Shown here piece after piece: positions 23,715 through 35,230 of a DNA stretch of 64,000 nt. Position numbers and translations under genes: made by a program. The notes beneath the pieces were generated by a model. The model had not been told where the DNA came from. It did not search any database and saw nothing but the letters and a program-made list of their open reading frames with translations. Source of the stretch: Nelumbo lutea (Eukaryota; Streptophyta; Magnoliopsida; Proteales; Nelumbonaceae). Location of the stretch: positions 14,756,934-14,820,933 of the forward strand of contig JAKGHH010000003.1 in assembly GCA_022828595.1 (NCBI GenBank). The letters are read 5' to 3'. The first letter of the stretch is position 1. Every line of letters starts with the position of its first letter.

Positions 23715-24378
23715 TTGGCATCAATGCTGATTTCCCAAAAATCAATGTCATGGTGGCGTTAGAGGAATTAGCGCTGAAATTTCTGCTTGGTTGGCCGATA
23801 TTGATGAATTTTGGAAAGTTGTCCAAAAATGAATTCTTAAAATCAGTCCTTGAATCATCATTTTTAGGTGATGTATGGCATTAATGCTGATTCTTCCCTA
23901 TTGTTTTTTTTTTTATATTATCGTTTTTTCATAAATCAATAAATTTTATTATTTGGTATCATTTCGTCTTTGAATCTGTTTGATATTGATTCTTAAGGGC
24001 CGATTATTTTTGTATTAGAGTTATTATACAATGCCATATTGAATGTCATTCCATAGCTGATCCTTAAAAGAGCTGATTTCATCGAGAAACGATGCATGCC
24101 AGCTGATTTCAAGAAATTTGAACGTTGATTCCTCTAATGCTGATGTGGCTTCAACATGGCAGTGATTCCAAGAAATCATCATCAATGCATGCCAAACATC
24201 ACTTTAGTAATTCCCCATCCCCAACAAAAATAATCCGCCCTTTAGAATCGGTGCTAAACAGATTTTTCAAAATTTGGCTTACATAGTAGAAATGATACCA
24301 AACAACAAAATTCACTAATTTTTAAAAAATCACAGATTTTTTCAAAAAACTGGTAAGGAAAATCGGCATCGGTGCCAA
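23715..24378. mobile_element. Possible TIR element
   Basis: TTGGCATCAATGCTGATT at the left and the inverse of TTGGCACCGATGCCGATT at the right give an 18-bp inverted repeat with 3 mismatches. Further copies of the motif lie inside (about 23877 and 24176), so it may be several nested elements. No target duplication was identified. Confidence 0.4.
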
Positions 24379-24761
24379 ATATGACGGAAGGAATGAAGAA
24401 ACTATATATCAATTCGGATTAGCTAAATGGAATAACTGTGAAACCAATGATAATGCCCCACGTCTGTCAGGCCCACAATGAATGTTTCTCTGGCAAGTGA
24501 ACATACTATTAACAGAACGACAAAACAAAAGCTTCAATACAGGGAGGAGGACTGCCTCACCAGAAATTATCAAAGATTTTGCTTCTTGACCACGATCAAA
24601 GCATGGGCAGCTGCTAACAGTTTGGGCAGATCAAAGAGTTTAAAGAGGATTTATCCAACAAAATTCTATCTAAAACCAAAATCCACAGTTCCATTGAAGA
24701 GAAGATTGATTTTGCTTGAATCACGATCTTTGCATCTGAGCAAACACAAATAGAATACAAA

Positions 24762-25178
24762 TAAGAGTGTCAATGGACCGGTTTTTTATTAGATCCCGTC
24801 CAGTTTAAAATCAATTTGGACGGGTTGAACGGACCAATAAGACATATTGGATTGGACCAATTCGGTCCAAAATATTTATTAGATTGAATTGGACTTGGTC
24901 CATCCGTAACAAATTTATATTGGATTGGGCTGGATTAAGCCAATATCTGGTCCATTGATATAAGATAAGAAGAATATACGTGTTAATGGACTGGCTTTGG
25001 GTTGAAACCAATTTAAATCAAAATGAATTTGAACAGATGAAATAGTCCAGACATTGAATTGAACCGGTCCAAGTTGATCCAAAATATTCATTATATTGGA
25101 TTGGACTTGGTCCATTTATAATGGACTCACATTGGACTGGATCATATTGGACCAAATCCAGTCCAATTGACACCCCTA
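24762..25178. mobile_element. hAT-type MITE, copy 1, 8-bp target duplication
   Basis: The ends are TAAGAGTGTCAATGGAC and the inverse of TAGGGGTGTCAATTGGAC, a typical hAT terminus. The element is flanked by a perfect 8-bp direct repeat AATACAAA (24754-24761, 25179-25186). Its interior is a degenerate series of 'TTGGATTGGAC..GGTCCA' motifs and encodes nothing. Confidence 0.88.
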
Positions 25179-25332
25179 AATACAAACCATGCTCCAAAGC
25201 CAGATTTACATTAATAGCCCTCCAAATAGCTCCTAATTCATCTTCAACAGGATCAGAGGAGAAACGTAAAATGCCACCTGCAACCAGAACAAAATTCTTA
25301 GACGTATCAAAAACACAAATTTCGGGTGTGGG

Positions 25333-25733
25333 TAAGGGCATCAATGGACCAGTTTTGGATTGGAACCCGTCCAGTCCAAAATCAATTTGGATGGATTGAA
25401 TGGACCAACAGGACATACTGGATTGGACCAATCTGGTCCAAAATATTTATTAGATTAGATTGGACCTGGTCCGTCCATAATAAATTTATATTGAATTGGG
25501 TTGGATTAAGCCATTATCAGGTCCATTGATATAAGATAAGTTAGGTGTCAATAGACCGGATTTAGGTTGAAATTAATCTAAATTATAACAAATTTGAACA
25601 AATTGAATGGTCAAGACATTGAATTGGACTGATCCAAAATATTCAATGGAATGGGTTGGACCTGATCCATTTATAACGAACTCACATTGGACTAGATTGG
25701 ATTGGACCAAATCCAGTCCAATTGACACCCCTA
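25333..25733. mobile_element. hAT-type MITE, copy 2, 8-bp target duplication
   Basis: This is the same family and orientation as 24762-25178, starting TAAGGGCATCAATGGACC and ending GTCCAATTGACACCCCTA. Direct repeats GGTGTGGG (25325-25332) and GGTGTGGA (25734-25741) match at 7 of 8 positions. The two copies are separate insertions 154 bp apart, since each has its own target duplication. Confidence 0.85.
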
Positions 25734-25741
25734 GGTGTGGA

Positions 25742-26289
25742 ACGTTATTATTGGTTCCACAACCTGCTTGAACAGCTATTTTGTTCAATTAATCCAATCT
25801 TGTAATTGGGTTGAAGGGAGTGAGATATGTTGAGGTGAACATGGATGTGACAAGTAATATTCATAATCCATATTTTGTTACGGTGGTTCATCTGACTAAC
25901 TAGAAAGTACCAAAACCCATTTTAGGACTATCAAAATGAGGGAAAACCTTGGCTGTTTGGGGCTAACAGCCCAACCTGGGCTAATGAGACCAATTTTGGG
26001 CATGACATGGGGTAAAAGGGTACTTGCCCTTAATATCCATTTGACCAAAATGGGTTGAAATGTCATGCCCTAGAATTTCCCTGGCAATCTAAGCCATTGT
26101 CCCCCAACAACCAAAGTTTTCTCTCAAAGATAGACCCTTAAATAATGTTGTTTATTTATGATGAGGAGGAGGGGGTCCCATGGTGTATGTTGCTTATTTA
26201 TGATAGTACTTGATTTAACCATTTTTGGTCACGTACCATTTTTTGTGATGTATAAATTTTTTTGGTTAAGTATCTCGTTATTTGACCCG
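25742..26289. other. Spacer
   Basis: Beyond the RNase H scrap (to about 25800) I see no gene. The sequence leads into the GC-rich minisatellite island. Confidence 0.5.
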
Positions 26290-26309
26290 GTGGTGATGTG
26301 CCTTGGTGA

Positions 26310-26447
26310 TGAGCTACTAAGTGGCGAACTCCCTGGTGGAGAACTGCCTGGTGGCGAACTGCTTGGTGGCGAGCTCCCTGGTGGCGAATTGCCTGGTGGC
26401 GAATTGCCTGGTGGCGAGCTGCCTGGTGGCGAGCTCCCTGGTGGACT
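26310..26447. repeat. 15-bp minisatellite (GAGCTCCCTGGTGGC)n
   Basis: About nine tandem 15-bp units vary at a few positions (GARCTSCCTGGTGGC). One plus-strand frame reads the array as repeated GELPG, and the minus strand as repeated SPPGS/NSPPG. These collagen-like translations follow from the unit being a multiple of three and do not by themselves indicate a protein. Confidence 0.85.
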
Positions 26448-26840
26448 CGTCATTTGACCTGCTCCTAGGTGGCTTGCAACTTGGAGGATGGTGGAGCTCC
26501 TTGGTGCAGCGCAACCCGACTACCCTCTGCATGAGGTGATTTTCTCTCCTTTGTAGGTGGCTGGAGCTGAGGGACCTGCGAGAACTGAATCAGAGGACCC
26601 GGGGCTATTTTCCCGGTGAGGACTCTCCGATGCCTAAGTTAGCATTCTGATTAAAGAGAGCTTGGAGAGAAATGAGAGAGCTAGAGAGTAGGGGTTACCA
26701 TCCTTTTTTCACCCTTTCTGTTTTTGGGGGTCGGAGTCCTTATATAGTGGTGTCCTCATGGGTTAGGTGGGTGAAAAGCCTTCAAACGGTGAGACTCGTC
26801 ATATCCCATCAAAACCGGGGTACGGTGGTGAACTCCTCGA

Positions 26841-27047
26841 GGTTGTTAGGCTGGCGCTTGTGTTAGGCGACCAGGTCGGCACCTGGGCCAGGTTGTCAGG
26901 TCGACGCCTATGTCAGTTAGAGGGTCGGTGTCTAGGCCAGGTTGTCAAGTCGGCGCCTGTGTCAGTCGACGGGTCGGTGTCTGGGCTAGGTTGTCAGGTT
27001 GGCGCTTGTGTCAGTCGGCGGGTCGGTGTCTGGGATAGGTTGTCAGG
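26841..27047. repeat. ~49-bp minisatellite
   Basis: About four degenerate tandem units are built on 'AGGTTGTCAGGTCGGCGCC', 'TGTGTCAGTCG' and 'GGGTCGGTGTCTGGGC'. The GC content is far above that of the flanks. Confidence 0.8.
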
Positions 27048-27245
27048 CAGAAGATCTTCCTGCGATACGCCAAACTACTCTTCTGTACCAAGCTACCCTA
27101 CAAGTGGCGAGCTGCCCGAGGGAGCTATGCTGCCTGGCTCCTTGGAGAGCTCTTTGGTGAGCTACCGAGCTCCTTGGTGAGCTACCAAGCTCGCGGTGTA
27201 TGCCGTTATGGTTCATTGGTGGGCGTCTTATGGGTTGCCAGGTTG

Positions 27246-27460
27246 GCCAGGTCGGATCATGTGCCAGGCTGATCCAGGTCGGCCAAGTCGCGCAGGCCGG
27301 GCGCCAGGCCACGCAGGCCGCACAGGCCGCGTGCAGGCCGCGCCAGGCCACGCAGGCCGCACAGGCCGCGTGCAGGCCGCGCCAGGCAGCGCACAGGCCT
27401 CGTGCAAGCCGCCCGTAGGCCACGTGCAGGTCACGCCAAGCCGCGCTAGGCTGGCCAGAC
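27246..27460. repeat. 39-bp GC-rich minisatellite
   Basis: The unit GCGCCAGGCCACGCAGGCC + GCACAGGCCGCGTGCAGGCC repeats twice almost exactly, with degenerate copies on both sides. The tract is extremely GC-rich for this window and contains many CG and CNG sites. Confidence 0.85.
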
Positions 27461-27599
27461 CGGTGCTCAAGTGGGACACCAACTTGGTAAGTTGTTGCCT
27501 GGGTGCTTGCCTAGTTGTCACGAGGTGCCACATGTCACAATTTCACTGGAGGGTCAAATCTACTCTCATCAGTACTCTTGATTAATGAAACTAATGAGA

Positions 27600-28711
27600 T
27601 TAAATATAAATTTGAGTTTATGAACAAATGGGGGTATATTTATTATTGAAGTGCAAATAAGGTTATGCTTATAATTGAATACCAAGAGATAATTCAATAT
27701 GACATTTTTCGGTTTCAGTTTGGTAGATCATTTCTGACAAGCAAGAAATAGAGGAGGATGTTGAAAGTAGGATGAATAAAATGGAGAAGTATATCCCAAA
27801 TTTATTGTGATAGTCAAATACTACTTATTAAAAATAAAATTCTATAAAACAATTGTAAGGCCAACAATATTATATGGAATAAACAATATATCCAAAAAAT
27901 GAGTGTGATAGAGATGGGAAATCTATGATGTGAAAAAGACATGGTGCCCAAAAAATTTTAACCAATCAAAACCCATATGTGAATTTTGATAAAATTCACC
28001 TAATTGGCTAACACGCTTATAATACCAATTGATTGGTTGCAAATTTTTCGAATATCGATCATGTCTCCGGTATCATAGTTGAACCTGAACCTAATAATGA
28101 TACATATGCTGAGATTGATGAATGGTAAAACTATAAAGGTTAAAGTTAGAAAATATCAAAATAGACTACAGTGGTTTATGTATATTCATGATGTTTGGCA
28201 TAACTTGTGAAAAAAGAAGTGATATATCATATATTGAAGGGAATATAAGAGTAAAGATAAGCCCAAAAGAATATAGATTAAAATAGTAAGAAATAATTTA
28301 AGTATCAATAATTTAACAATGAATATAATATTAAATACGACAGAAAATCAAAATGGAATTGGAATTCTTGGACGATGATGATCCAATTTCCGACCAACCA
28401 CATGGAGGCTGAAGCAATTAGAAAGGATAAGATCCTTTAATGACGTGGATGGTTGGTACAGTGAAAAGGTGGGATTGAGACTAGGGAGTGCTCGGTGGCT
28501 ATATGTCAAACTCCTCGTGTTAATTGTGCTCACAGGCTTAACAGACTGTTACCACCGTGACCCTAGATACCTAATTTTCTTCGAATATGACGCTTGTGAT
28601 CATATAGATTCTTTGCAAAAGAAAGAGCTTGGATACTGAGCCACGCAACCTTATAATTGCATTTCTACAATTGAAAATGGGCTGCACGTTTATCAGCTTT
28701 TATCATGTAAA
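27600..28711. other. AT-rich spacer
   Basis: No recognised gene. The moderately GC-richer stretch 28348-28640 has open frames of about 60 codons on both strands without known motifs. Confidence 0.45.
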
Positions 28712-29245
28712 CCAATGTTTTTAATCCGCAGTCGAACTGTGGGAATTGTTATTTGGCCACGATTTTGGGTCCGGTACATTCAAGATCCATCATACGGTTA
28801 AAAACTGTTGATTTGATCAAGAGTCATTCAGCCTGGCTAGTTCAGCCGTTGATTTATTTGTCTCGGTGATTAGGTTGCAAGTTGCATAATTAATAGATAT
28901 TAAATTTTTGGAGGTCATAAATTTGTACTTCTAAGGTGATTTCTTTTATTGATTTTAAGTACTTTTCAAAGGTTTATGCATCTCAAGGGCCATACGTGTC
29001 TTGCCCCGCTATTTTCGTGAAAAAAACCCTTTTTTAGCCCAAAATTATAATTTTTAATATTTTTATAAATAAAAAATAAATTAAATGTAAAATATATTTA
29101 TACATTATTTATTACTAATATGTATATATACTTAATACATATATATATATATATATACACTGATGTGGCACAGTCTGAACCATTCGACCTAATTGATCAA
29201 ACCGATGACACATGACCCAAAGGCAAAAACAGTTCTTCCTCTACC
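28712..29245. mobile_element. Mutator-like MITE, inverted relative of 60148-60745
   Basis: It starts CAATGTTTTTAATCCG and runs through 'gggtccggtacattcaagatcc', matching the reverse complement of the 60-kb element. The right half (AT microsatellite, then 'cagtctgaaccattcgacc', 'gacccaaaggcaaaaac') matches the other end of that element. The terminal repeat at the right appears lost, and no target duplication was found. Confidence 0.65.
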
Positions 29246-30127
29246 CGATCCTAGTTACTGCTTCTTTTTCTTAATTACATAGACATAACCAAATAATCCT
29301 TGCAGGTACCACAATAAATATCACAGTACGTAGTATATTCCACAAAACTATAACTGCTGAAATTGTACATGTAGATCCCATGTAAGAGGTTTATTCGATG
29401 GAAAGCCAGTTTGATCTGATATCTCTAGCCATCAAACCCTCAAGTAAAATCAGGCAAATGCTCCTCTCTGAAAAATATCATCCTTTCATTTTTATCACTC
29501 AAAATTGGCTGCTGCCAATTTGATGCAATAACCCTCTTCTTTCTATCCGGTTTGGGACCAATGGTATAGAACAATCACACACTTGTAGAATTAATTAGAT
29601 AACCTATTGGTCAGAAATTCATACCTGCAGTCTTCATGGCATCTATATAGTATATTCCTCGGCCAATGACTTATTGCCTTTATTAAGCAACATCTTAGAG
29701 CTTCAATTAGGGATGGCAATTTCACGATAAGGTTCATATACCTGACCCTACTAAGTAAAAAGCGTTGATATAGGACTGAGACCCTTGCCTTTGTATCCCA
29801 TTATAGGCATCTATAGTATTAACCTATCGCACCTTTTCTATTTAAGGAGGGGCTACACAGGCTACACATTTTATTTATGTGATATAAAATCACGCGAAAG
29901 ATTCAAAGTATCGGAAAATAGAAAAAATATTGAAAGGACAATTAAAAAAAATGTTTCTATCATAGAGACAAAGCATTTGGAATTGGTTTGATTATGTTTT
30001 GAGAATTGGGTATTTGGAAATTGATATTTTGTCCTGAGATACATGTGAGTATAACATGTCTTTTTTTTTTTTTTATCAATGCTTGCTTTCTAAGATATTG
30101 CCGAGTGGTCTAATGATTAGAACTTAG
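29246..30127. other. Spacer
   Basis: No gene recognised. Near 30096 'ttgccgagtggtctaatg' resembles a tRNA A-box, but no B-box or cloverleaf follows. Confidence 0.45.
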
Positions 30128-30390
30128 GTTCCGTTTGGTTTGTGGGAACAGAGGTCTGAAATCAGAATTAGAATGGTTTATTCTAATTTTAACTGTTTGG
30201 TTGGGTAGAATTGGAATCCCGTTCCTATTTTTGCTGGAATGGTATTCCCCCATTTGAGAGAATGACCATTTCCTACCCCTCCCTTGAGAATGAAATCCTA
30301 TTCCTGTCTGAACCAAACAGACTATGAGAATAAACCATTCCAATTCTAATTTTGAAGGATTCAGATTTTGACTGCGAACCAAATGGACCC
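30128..30390. mobile_element. MITE with long imperfect TIRs
   Basis: Left GGTTCCGTTTGGTTTGTGGG and the inverse of the right end GGGTCCATTTGGTTCGCAG form terminal repeats that continue, with gaps, into mirrored 'gaatggtttattct' blocks. The 'GGNTCCRTTTGGTT' start is common among plant hAT and PIF/Harbinger MITEs. Target duplications are unclear, so the superfamily is left open. Confidence 0.65.
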
Positions 30391-31349
30391 TTTGAATACT
30401 TGTGTTTAAACTTTTAATTGGGGAACTAGCATTTAAACCCTTTTAACAACACTCTAGCTTTCTTTTTTCTTTTTTCTTTTTTAATTTAAGGCTGATTTTA
30501 AATAGAACTAAATGTAATTAATTGAATTAATTTGGAGAGATAATTAGTAAAACTAATTAATGTTATAAGTGATGTATTAAATAAGGATAGTTATAGTCAA
30601 TTATGATAAATGGAGTGTTAAATTAATATAGTCAATTATGACGAATTTAATGGGCATTAACTAAGGCAATGGATTTTAAATTTCAAATTTGTAAAATGAC
30701 GCCCATAATAGGATATACACAGATCAAGATGGATTTAATGGGTTTGAGACGAGACAGGTTTCATGTGTTATTTTATTCCTCTCTACATGGTTCAGTTGAA
30801 AAACCAAAACCTTTCTCTGCGGTTTTATATGTCTATCATGGTCACTGTGATCTTCTTCGTTAACTTTCCATCTCCACACCTTGTGAATGGGTATTTTTAG
30901 TTATATGTAATGGATTTGTCCAACATATATAGTATGCTAGGAAAGCTCACAGCTAATCTTGTTATTTTTGTAAGTGCACTTGTGTTATTTTTTGTTAAAA
31001 TTTATTTGGGTAAATGAGATTCTCCAGCTTTTTTATATTCTTTTGCCTCACCCTTTCTCAGCCCTAATGGTGGGTATTTTTGGCCATTTGAATTTTTAGC
31101 ATTTATTCTCTATTCAAGAAACTCAATTTTCCCAAATTGGAGAAGGGCATTACTTAGTGATACATAGGGAAACGATCTTTACTGTGAGCTGCATCCTATA
31201 AATATTTGGAAGGAATACTTGGGCCATAGCAATAGCAATTGGGTTCTGGTTTCCCAAATCCCAACCAAGTTTAAGTCCAAAACAACTTGGAAGCTTAATT
31301 GGGCCATAGCAACTTAAGTACAAACCTCAACAATAACAGTTCAATTTAG
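30391..31349. other. AT-rich spacer
   Basis: No gene recognised; the frame at 30669-30863 has no family motif. Confidence 0.45.
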
Positions 31350-31562
31350 GCTCAATTTAGAAGAAGTATAAATATAAATATATACAGTACAAATAAATAC
31401 AAAATAATACAAAATGCAATATTTTATATTCTAAAAATACAAATTTGTATTCCTTCAAAACTGAGCCTAAGACTCAGTTTGAGAGAAATACAAACGCATA
31501 CAAAATAATACAAAATACAAAACTTTACATTTTATTTCTAATCCTTCAAAACTGAGCCCTAA
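31350..31562. mobile_element. Tourist-like MITE pair
   Basis: 'ttaGGCTCAATTTAGAAG' at the left is mirrored by 'CTTCAAAACTGAGCCtaa' at about 31458-31474 and again by 'CCTTCAAAACTGAGCCCTAA' at about 31545-31562. TTA/TAA at the edges fits the 3-bp target preference of PIF/Harbinger (Tourist) elements. The interior is built of 'atacaaaataatacaaaa' repeats. It looks like one element next to a truncated second one. Confidence 0.55.
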
Positions 31563-32299
31563 CTACTTTTCTATTTTGCTTTTTGTTTGGTGAGGTTGAG
31601 TTTGGCGAAGGCCTTTAGGCTCATGCAGGCCCAAGTTGAACAAGTTGATGGGCAGGAGCAGGACAGCCCTATCCGATCCTTTAGCCACAGTCCCCTTAAT
31701 TGATATACAACCTAGCTAGAAAATGAGAAATCAATTTTGATTATTGTATTTGCAAGGCGACATTCTAACATATTTGGAAAAGTACAGATCGACGTACAGT
31801 TCTCGAGGAAGATTGTCATCAATCTCATCATTCAAGTGTACAAATATTATTACATACAAAAAACAATTTGCATGTTCAAATTGTCTATGGTTTATTCTAT
31901 ATATTCTACCCGCAATGCTGGACCTAATCATGATACAACCCATTTATTGATTTTTTGTTTTTGGCAAGGGAGAAAACGCATTTATTACTATTAGTATTTA
32001 TTTATAAACAAAAGAGTATATATCTTTGGTCATCAATACAGAGTGCTACTTGCTTCTGATACATCATAACAAGCTTTCCAAGCTAATAAGGAATGAGCTA
32101 TCATATATTGTTCCCTATTTCCATATAAAAAGTGTTAAGTGGACATCCTCCGGTGTCCATATCTGAAACTATTGAATTGATTCTAGAGTTGTTATGTGAA
32201 GCTGATCGCGCCACGCATGCTGTTTTAATTACTACGACGTACCCGGCCCTGTAATTCTTTGTATTATCATATGTACTCGAGTCTCGATATCAACAAAAA
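31563..32299. other. Spacer
   Basis: No gene seen. The copia that starts at about 32300 truncates here. Confidence 0.45.
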
Positions 32300-32887
32300 G
32301 GAGCTGATTTACACTCCTTAGAATTAGTAGAGGAGAGTATGGGGATTTGATACCGCGCAATATGCGCACACGCGTGCACGCGTATGTGTGGCGCTTTAGA
32401 GGCGCACTTTGCTCACACCGTTGATGAGATCAACGGTCATGATTCGATCGGGTGTGATCAAGAGACACAATTCAAAGTTAACAGTCACCAACTGTTAACA
32501 ACTTTTTAAACAGTCACAATGGTTGAAATTGTGACTGTTCAAGGTGCCTTCTCTAAACCTGCACCTACCTTTTCCTCATACATCTTCACAAATTATTTAA
32601 GGATAATGAATCAGACTCCAAAACACACAATTTCGAAATTCACTATCTCTCTCTCTCTTAGTCCGGTCTATTACAGTCTCACAGAAGGTTTCTTTGGAGA
32701 CTCTTCAACTTTGCTGATTGCAGATTCTCGCCCAAGGCTCTGTTGTATCTTGGGAACGAATTTGCCTGTAACCCAATAGCAAACTCAGTAAAACTGAATG
32801 GGGGCAAATAACGTTCTAAAGACAGTGTCTTCAGACGCACCTCAGAGCTTCTCCTCCTAAGTTACAGTGACCCCATCGTCCCCAACA
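32300..32887 (+). repeat. Truncated 5' LTR
   Basis: It matches the 3' LTR from 'ctgatttacactccttagaatt' onward and ends CCCCAACA at 32887. The first ~200 bp of the LTR are absent. Confidence 0.85.
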
Positions 32888-32949
32888 TTTTTAGAACGTT
32901 ATTTTGCAATGGAGGTGGAAACAAGCATGACTTCGATCAAAATGATGAA

Positions 32950-33765
32950 CTAAGATCTTGTTCGACTAGACCAGTTCGATGGAGCAAATTTCAGCCAATG
33001 GCAAGACAAGATGATCTTCTTTTTGACCACACTGAAGCTATACTATCCGTTGGACCCGAATCTACAATCACTTCCTGAACCCACTGACAAACACTCTGAG
33101 AAACTAAAGAAGGAAAGAAAAAAACGGGAAGATGACTCACTTCTGTGCCGAGGGCACATACTGAATGCCTTATCAGACCGGCTCTACAACTTCTACAAGG
33201 ACCTTGCATCTCCAAAAGAAATCTGGAAGACCTTGGAATTCAAATACAAGGTGCAAGAAGCAGGTACGAATAAGTATCTTATTGCAGAATACTTTGACTT
33301 CATCATGAACGACCATAAACCTATAATGGAGCAAGTTCATGAACTATAGGTGATAGTCAACAAAATTCGATCCCTTAACATCATCCTTCCTGAATCTTTC
33401 CAAGTGGGAGCAATCATTGCCAAATTTCCACCCTCTTGGAAGGATTACAGGAAGAAGCTTCTGCACAAGGCTGAAGAACTTACCTTGGAGCAAATTCAGC
33501 AACACCTTCATATTGAATAAGAGTCTCGAATTAGAGACAGTAGGGATAAGACCCTGACCGGCATGTTGAACTCTAAGGTAAATTTTGTGGAAAACGGATC
33601 GAAGAAGACTAACCTTGCATTACAAGTAAAGAAGAAGGATGTGAATTTCAAAAAGAGCAACAATAAGAAAGGATCCTACTATGTTTGTGGAAAGAAGGGG
33701 CATTATGCCCGAGTTTGCCGATATCGGAAAGGCGGAACCAAGTCTGCAAATATGGTAGAAGACAA
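32950..33765 (+). pseudogene. Copia gag with zinc knuckle, two premature stops
   Basis: The frame runs DLVRLDQFDGANFSQWQDKM, LKLYYPLDP, FPPSWKDYRKKLLHKAEELT and the zinc knuckle CX2CX4HX4C (CGKKGHYARVC, about 33690-33720). In-frame stops are at about 33347 (TAG, after QVHEL) and 33518 (TAA, after HLHIE). No frameshift is needed to follow the protein. Confidence 0.9.
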
Positions 33766-34380
33766 TCTCGTGGCCATGATTACTGAAGTCAACATGGTAG
33801 AATCGTCTTCTGGATGGTGGATTGATTCAGGGGCCACAGTCCATGTTTGTAAGGACAAGTCCTTATTCAAGACATATGAAGAAGTGACTGATGGCCAGGA
33901 GGTACAGATGAGAAACCAAACATGTGCCAAAGTTGCTAGAAGAGGTAACGTAGAGTTGAACTTCACCTCCGGAAAGACACTGACTCTCCTGAATGTTCTT
34001 CATATTCTTGACATTAGAAAGAACTTGGTCTCAGTAAATCTTGTTTGTAAGAGGGGATTCAAAGTTGTCTTTGAATCCGACAAACTAATCATATCCAAGA
34101 ATGTGATGTTTGTTGGAAAGGGATATGGTTGTAATGGTATGTTCAAATTAAGTATTAATGAAGGAAAAATTTCTGCTTATATTGTTGATTCGTTCTCTTT
34201 ATGGCATGATAGATTAGCACACTTGAATTTTAAATCCATAAATAACATGAGCAAACTAGGTATAATTGCTTATAGTAATGAATCAACTGAAAAATGTGAA
34301 ATATGTGTAAAATCTAAAATGGCTAAGAAATATTTCCCTAGTGTTTAGAGAAATTCTCAACTTCTAGAACTAATCCATTC
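33766..34380 (+). pseudogene. Copia protease and GAG-pre-integrase
   Basis: Protease active site WWIDSGATVHVC (about 33815-33850) is intact. It is followed by LNVLHILDIRKNLVSV and the GAG-pre-integrase His-Cys segment (LWHDRLAHLNFKSI..CEICVKSKMAKK). A TAG stop at about 34346 separates it from the integrase core. Confidence 0.9.
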
Positions 34381-35230
34381 TGACATCTGTGAACTCAATG
34401 GTGTATTAACTAGAGGAGGCAAGAGATACTTCATAACATTTATAGATGACTTTTTTAGGTACACCTATGTCTACCTTTTGAGAACTAAGGATGAAGCCTT
34501 TGACATGTTTAAACTATATAAAACTGAAGTTAAAAATCAACTAGAAAAGAAAATTAAAATCCTTATAAGTGATAGGGGTGTTGAATACTTTAAAAATGAG
34601 TTTAATTCTTTCTGTGAAGATTTTGGAATAATACATCGGTGTTCTGCTCCCTATACCCCTCAGCAGAATGGCCTAGCTAAAAGGAAAAATAGAACACTTA
34701 CAGAAATGATAAATTGCATGTTGTTAAAAGCTAGTGCACCCTTAAACTTGTGGGGGGAAGGACTCCTAACAGCCTACTATTTACATAACAAAATTGTTTC
34801 TAGAGTTAAAAACAAATGTCCATATGAATTATGGACAGGAAGAAAACCTAATTTAACATATCTAAAAATGTGGGGGTGCTTAGCATATTATAGAGTTCCA
34901 GATCTTAAAAGAACCAAATTAGGACTCAGAGCTAAAAAAAGTATGTTTGTTGGATATGCATAACATAGCAAAGCCTATAGGCTTCTAGACTTAGAGTCCA
35001 ACATAATAATTGAAACTAGAGATGTTAAATTCTTTGAAAATAAACTATGTTCTGAACCTGCAAAAAATGAATCCACAGAAAATGACAGAGAAACTCAGAT
35101 CTCAATACCTATTGATAATAATGAGATTGAAAGAAGAAATGACACAACTATAACACCTACAATAGGACTTAGAAGAAGTCAAAGACAAAGAACAGAGAAA
35201 CACTTAGGTTCAAATTTCATATCTACTCAG
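34381..35230 (+). pseudogene. Copia integrase core, catalytic Glu replaced by Lys
   Basis: IHSDIC (first Asp), ISDRGVEYF (second Asp) and PQQNGLAKRKNRTL are present. In the last motif the catalytic Glu of the DDE triad is Lys (codon AAA at 34679-34681). The C-terminal domain follows (YELWTGRKPNLTYLKMWGCLAY, MFVGYA), with a TAA stop at about 34961. Strand transfer activity would be lost even without the stops. Confidence 0.9.

Larger units (their letters stand above)
24560..25800 (-). pseudogene. RNase H-like (RVT_3) fragment split by two hAT MITEs
   Basis: Read on the minus strand, 25742-25800 gives AVQAGCGT, 25187-25324 gives CVFDTSKNFVLVAGGILRF and DELGAIWRAINVNLALEHG, and 24590-24753 gives SDAKIVIQAKSIFSS. 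Together these follow the order of the plant RNase H-type domain (RVT_3) found at the end of LINEs and in some host genes. If the first MITE and one target-duplication copy are ignored, the reading frame passes straight across the site. Stops near the 3' end and a shift near the second MITE indicate a relic. Confidence 0.6.
26150..27600. mobile_element. Possible LTR remnant hosting the three minisatellites
   Basis: Between the arrays, 'gactctccgatgcctaagttag' and the TATA-like 'ccttatatagtgg' (about 26738) resemble the LTRs of plant Ty3/gypsy elements. No polyprotein or matching second LTR is present. The assignment is tentative. Confidence 0.35.

Noticed and set aside
26158..26457. Collagen-like GELPG repeat protein
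   Set aside because: It is a 15-bp minisatellite read in frame, with no start context or conserved domain.
28348..28640. Possible exon in a GC-richer stretch
   Set aside because: No conserved motif, and frames on both strands are equally open.
30096..30130. Possible tRNA gene (A-box-like sequence)
   Set aside because: No B-box, acceptor stem or cloverleaf follows.
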